From Guptibacillus hwajinpoensis (GTDB taxonomy: Bacteria > Bacillota > Bacilli > Bacillales > Guptibacillaceae): a stretch of DNA of 64,000 nucleotides. Shown one piece after another: positions 63,110 to 64,000 of this stretch. The notes beneath the pieces were generated by a model that was not told where the DNA came from, did no database searches, and worked only from the letters and a program-made list of their open reading frames with translations. Position numbers and translations under genes: made by a program. How positions within the stretch are numbered: the first letter of the stretch is position 1; every line of letters begins with the position of its first letter. The stretch covers positions 390,135-454,134 of the forward strand of contig NZ_JAIVKU010000003.1 in the NCBI RefSeq assembly GCF_020524165.1. The letters run 5' to 3'.

Positions 63110-63640
63110 TTAGTACATTTCTTTAAGAAGCATTCTTGCACGTCGCAACCTCGTTTTTACCGAGTTTTCCTTAATGGAAAGTAGTTCACTGATTTCTTGT
63201 ACTTTTAAGTCTTCAAAATAATGAAGAAAGATAACCTCTCTATACTTAGTAGGGAGCTTAAGAATGTTTAGTGCAAGCTCCTTATTTTCTTCAGACCCGA
63301 TGAGTACCATGTCGGGTTCCGAAGCATTTTGTTTAAATGTATTTAACAGAGATTGAGCAAAGATGATGTTACGATATCCCCAACTCTTAAGAACATCTTT
63401 GCATTTATTTGCGGTAATGGTTAATACCCAGGATTTTAGAGAAGCTTCCATATTAAAAGTGTCTAGTTTCGTATAGCAAGTAATAAATACTTCTTGAGCA
63501 ATATCTTCTGCTTTTCCTTTATCTTTCAAATAACTAAAAGCAAGCCAAACAACACTTTCGCCATATTCATCCATAATTGTTTCAAGGACCGCTTCCTTAT
63601 TGGTAAGATCAAGATAGTTGGTTGGTTCTTTGTTCCCCAA
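63110..63640 (-). CDS. ECF-type RNA polymerase sigma factor
   Basis: A sigma-70 family extracytoplasmic-function sigma factor. I prefer TTG 63640 (AGGAGG 11 bases upstream), giving 176 residues; ATG 63703 would add 21 residues but lacks a ribosome site. Region 2 is EYGESVVWLAFSYLKDKGKAEDIAQEVF and region 4 LPTKYREVIFLHYFEDLKVQEISELLSIKENSVKTRLRRAR. It is co-transcribed with the putative anti-sigma gene. The signal it answers is unknown. It resembles the SigX/SigW-to-SigV class only in general layout. Confidence 0.88.
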   Translation of the reverse strand: MGNKEPTNYLDLTNKEAVLETIMDEYGESVVWLAFSYLKDKGKAEDIAQEVFITCYTKLDTFNMEASLKSWVLTITANKCKDVLKSWGYRNIIFAQSLLNTFKQNASEPDMVLIGSEENKELALNILKLPTKYREVIFLHYFEDLKVQEISELLSIKENSVKTRLRRARMLLKEMY

Positions 63641-63940
63641 GGTTGCGTCTTCCTCCTTCGGCCCTTCAAACAAAAGACGAGTAACATGCACGAAGGGTTT
63701 CATAATATATTTCCATAATTTGTGTATGTTTCTATTATAGAATAGATTTAACTGATCTTGGTAGATTTTCCTTTAATTATATAAAAATAATTTATAAGCT
63801 CGTTTGTCGGGGAGTGAATATGAGAACAGATTGAGCGAATTGGAGACATAGATGGCTTAAGAAGGCTTAAGAAGGATATTGTTCACCTCATGTGGAACGA
63901 GTGGGTATGAGGAGTAAATTAGAATGAAAAGAGGAATAAA
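63641..63940. other. Intergenic region between sigma-factor gene and TetR-like gene
   Basis: About 300 AT-rich bases. A minus-strand TATAAT (complement at 63736-63741) may be the -10 of the sigma operon without a clear -35. GGCTTAAGAA occurs twice in tandem at 63851-63872. Nothing else was recognised. Confidence 0.4.
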
Positions 63941-64000
63941 TTGACTAAATCAACGGCAGTTCCTACACCTACAAAGGAGAGGATTCTCTCCATTGATGCA
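63941..64000 (+). CDS. Probable TetR-family regulator, N-terminus only
   Basis: A frame starting TTG 63941, behind AGAGGAATAAA, runs off the window end. Its 20 residues (MTKSTAVPTPTKERILSIDA) match the start of TetR-type regulators, where KERIL opens the first helix of the DNA-binding domain. The call is tentative because only the first residues are visible. Confidence 0.5.
   Translation, partial: MTKSTAVPTPTKERILSIDA

Noticed and set aside
1..64000. CRISPR arrays, tRNA or rRNA genes, insertion sequences, integrases
   Set aside because: No regularly spaced repeats, rRNA-like segments, tRNA cloverleaf with its conserved arms or transposase motifs were seen on reading both strands; a dedicated scan (tRNAscan, ISfinder) was not possible.

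Overview
This 64 kb window looks like the chromosome of a low-GC Gram-positive bacterium of the Bacillaceae. The evidence is strong AGGAGG-type ribosome binding sites, many TTG and GTG starts, sigma-A promoters, a yuk/yue-type type VII secretion operon in Bacillus subtilis order, cydABDC, proBA, an M4 bacillolysin and a WalR-like box. The species cannot be named from sequence alone; a salt- or alkali-tolerant Bacillus relative is plausible. No rRNA, tRNA, CRISPR array, insertion sequence or prophage was seen.

Region 1 (1-1.4 kb) holds the 5' part of an AbrB-type membrane protein gene and a gene-poor stretch with a possible DUF2243 remnant. Region 2 (1.2-16.9 kb) is a fructan-utilisation locus: two ABC permeases and a lipoprotein binding protein without their own ATPase, a cytosolic LamG-GH32 protein, a 1993-residue secreted protein with two GH32 domains of different type and four repeated putative fructan-binding modules, then a LacI regulator, a DUF624 membrane protein and a cytosolic canonical GH32 enzyme. 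Both promoters carry palindromic CGTAAWCGATTACG-like operators and cre-like sites, which suggests local LacI control plus CcpA catabolite repression. The implied scheme is extracellular depolymerisation, uptake of fructo-oligosaccharides, then intracellular hydrolysis.

Region 3 (16.9-21.9 kb) holds single genes: a small HAHINLLGW membrane protein, a divergent ribose-5-phosphate isomerase, an HxlR regulator divergent from a VOC protein, a TerD-VWA protein and a PLP aminotransferase. Region 4 (22-26.5 kb) is a minus-strand run of an LXG-domain protein with a duplicated C-terminal module of unknown function, a lipoprotein, a four-helix membrane protein and a VWA lipoprotein. It is the best candidate here for an undescribed effector/immunity set. 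A bacillolysin and a serine hydrolase separate it from Region 5 (29.8-39.6 kb), the complete type VII secretion operon esxA-yukD-essB-essC-esaA-essA.

Region 6 (40-46.4 kb) has a pirin, an azoreductase and a MarR regulator that share a TAGTTGCTA motif, a sodium:solute symporter with a small overlapping partner, a TerD/TerA-like protein and an EamA transporter. Region 7 (46.5-52.7 kb) is cydABDC for cytochrome bd oxidase and its thiol exporter, preceded by Fnr-like and Rex-like boxes. Region 8 (52.7-64 kb) holds a 3D-domain cell-wall protein with a WalR-like box, a YczE-like membrane protein, a DUF2252 protein, an old-yellow-enzyme homologue, proBA, an ICMT-like methyltransferase, a DUF2254 protein, an ECF sigma factor with a putative anti-sigma protein, and the start of a probable TetR regulator.

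Many starts were moved from the longest possible ORF to the codon best placed behind a ribosome binding site; each such choice is stated in its entry. All function calls rest on reading the translated sequence and on remembered family motifs; no database search was run.
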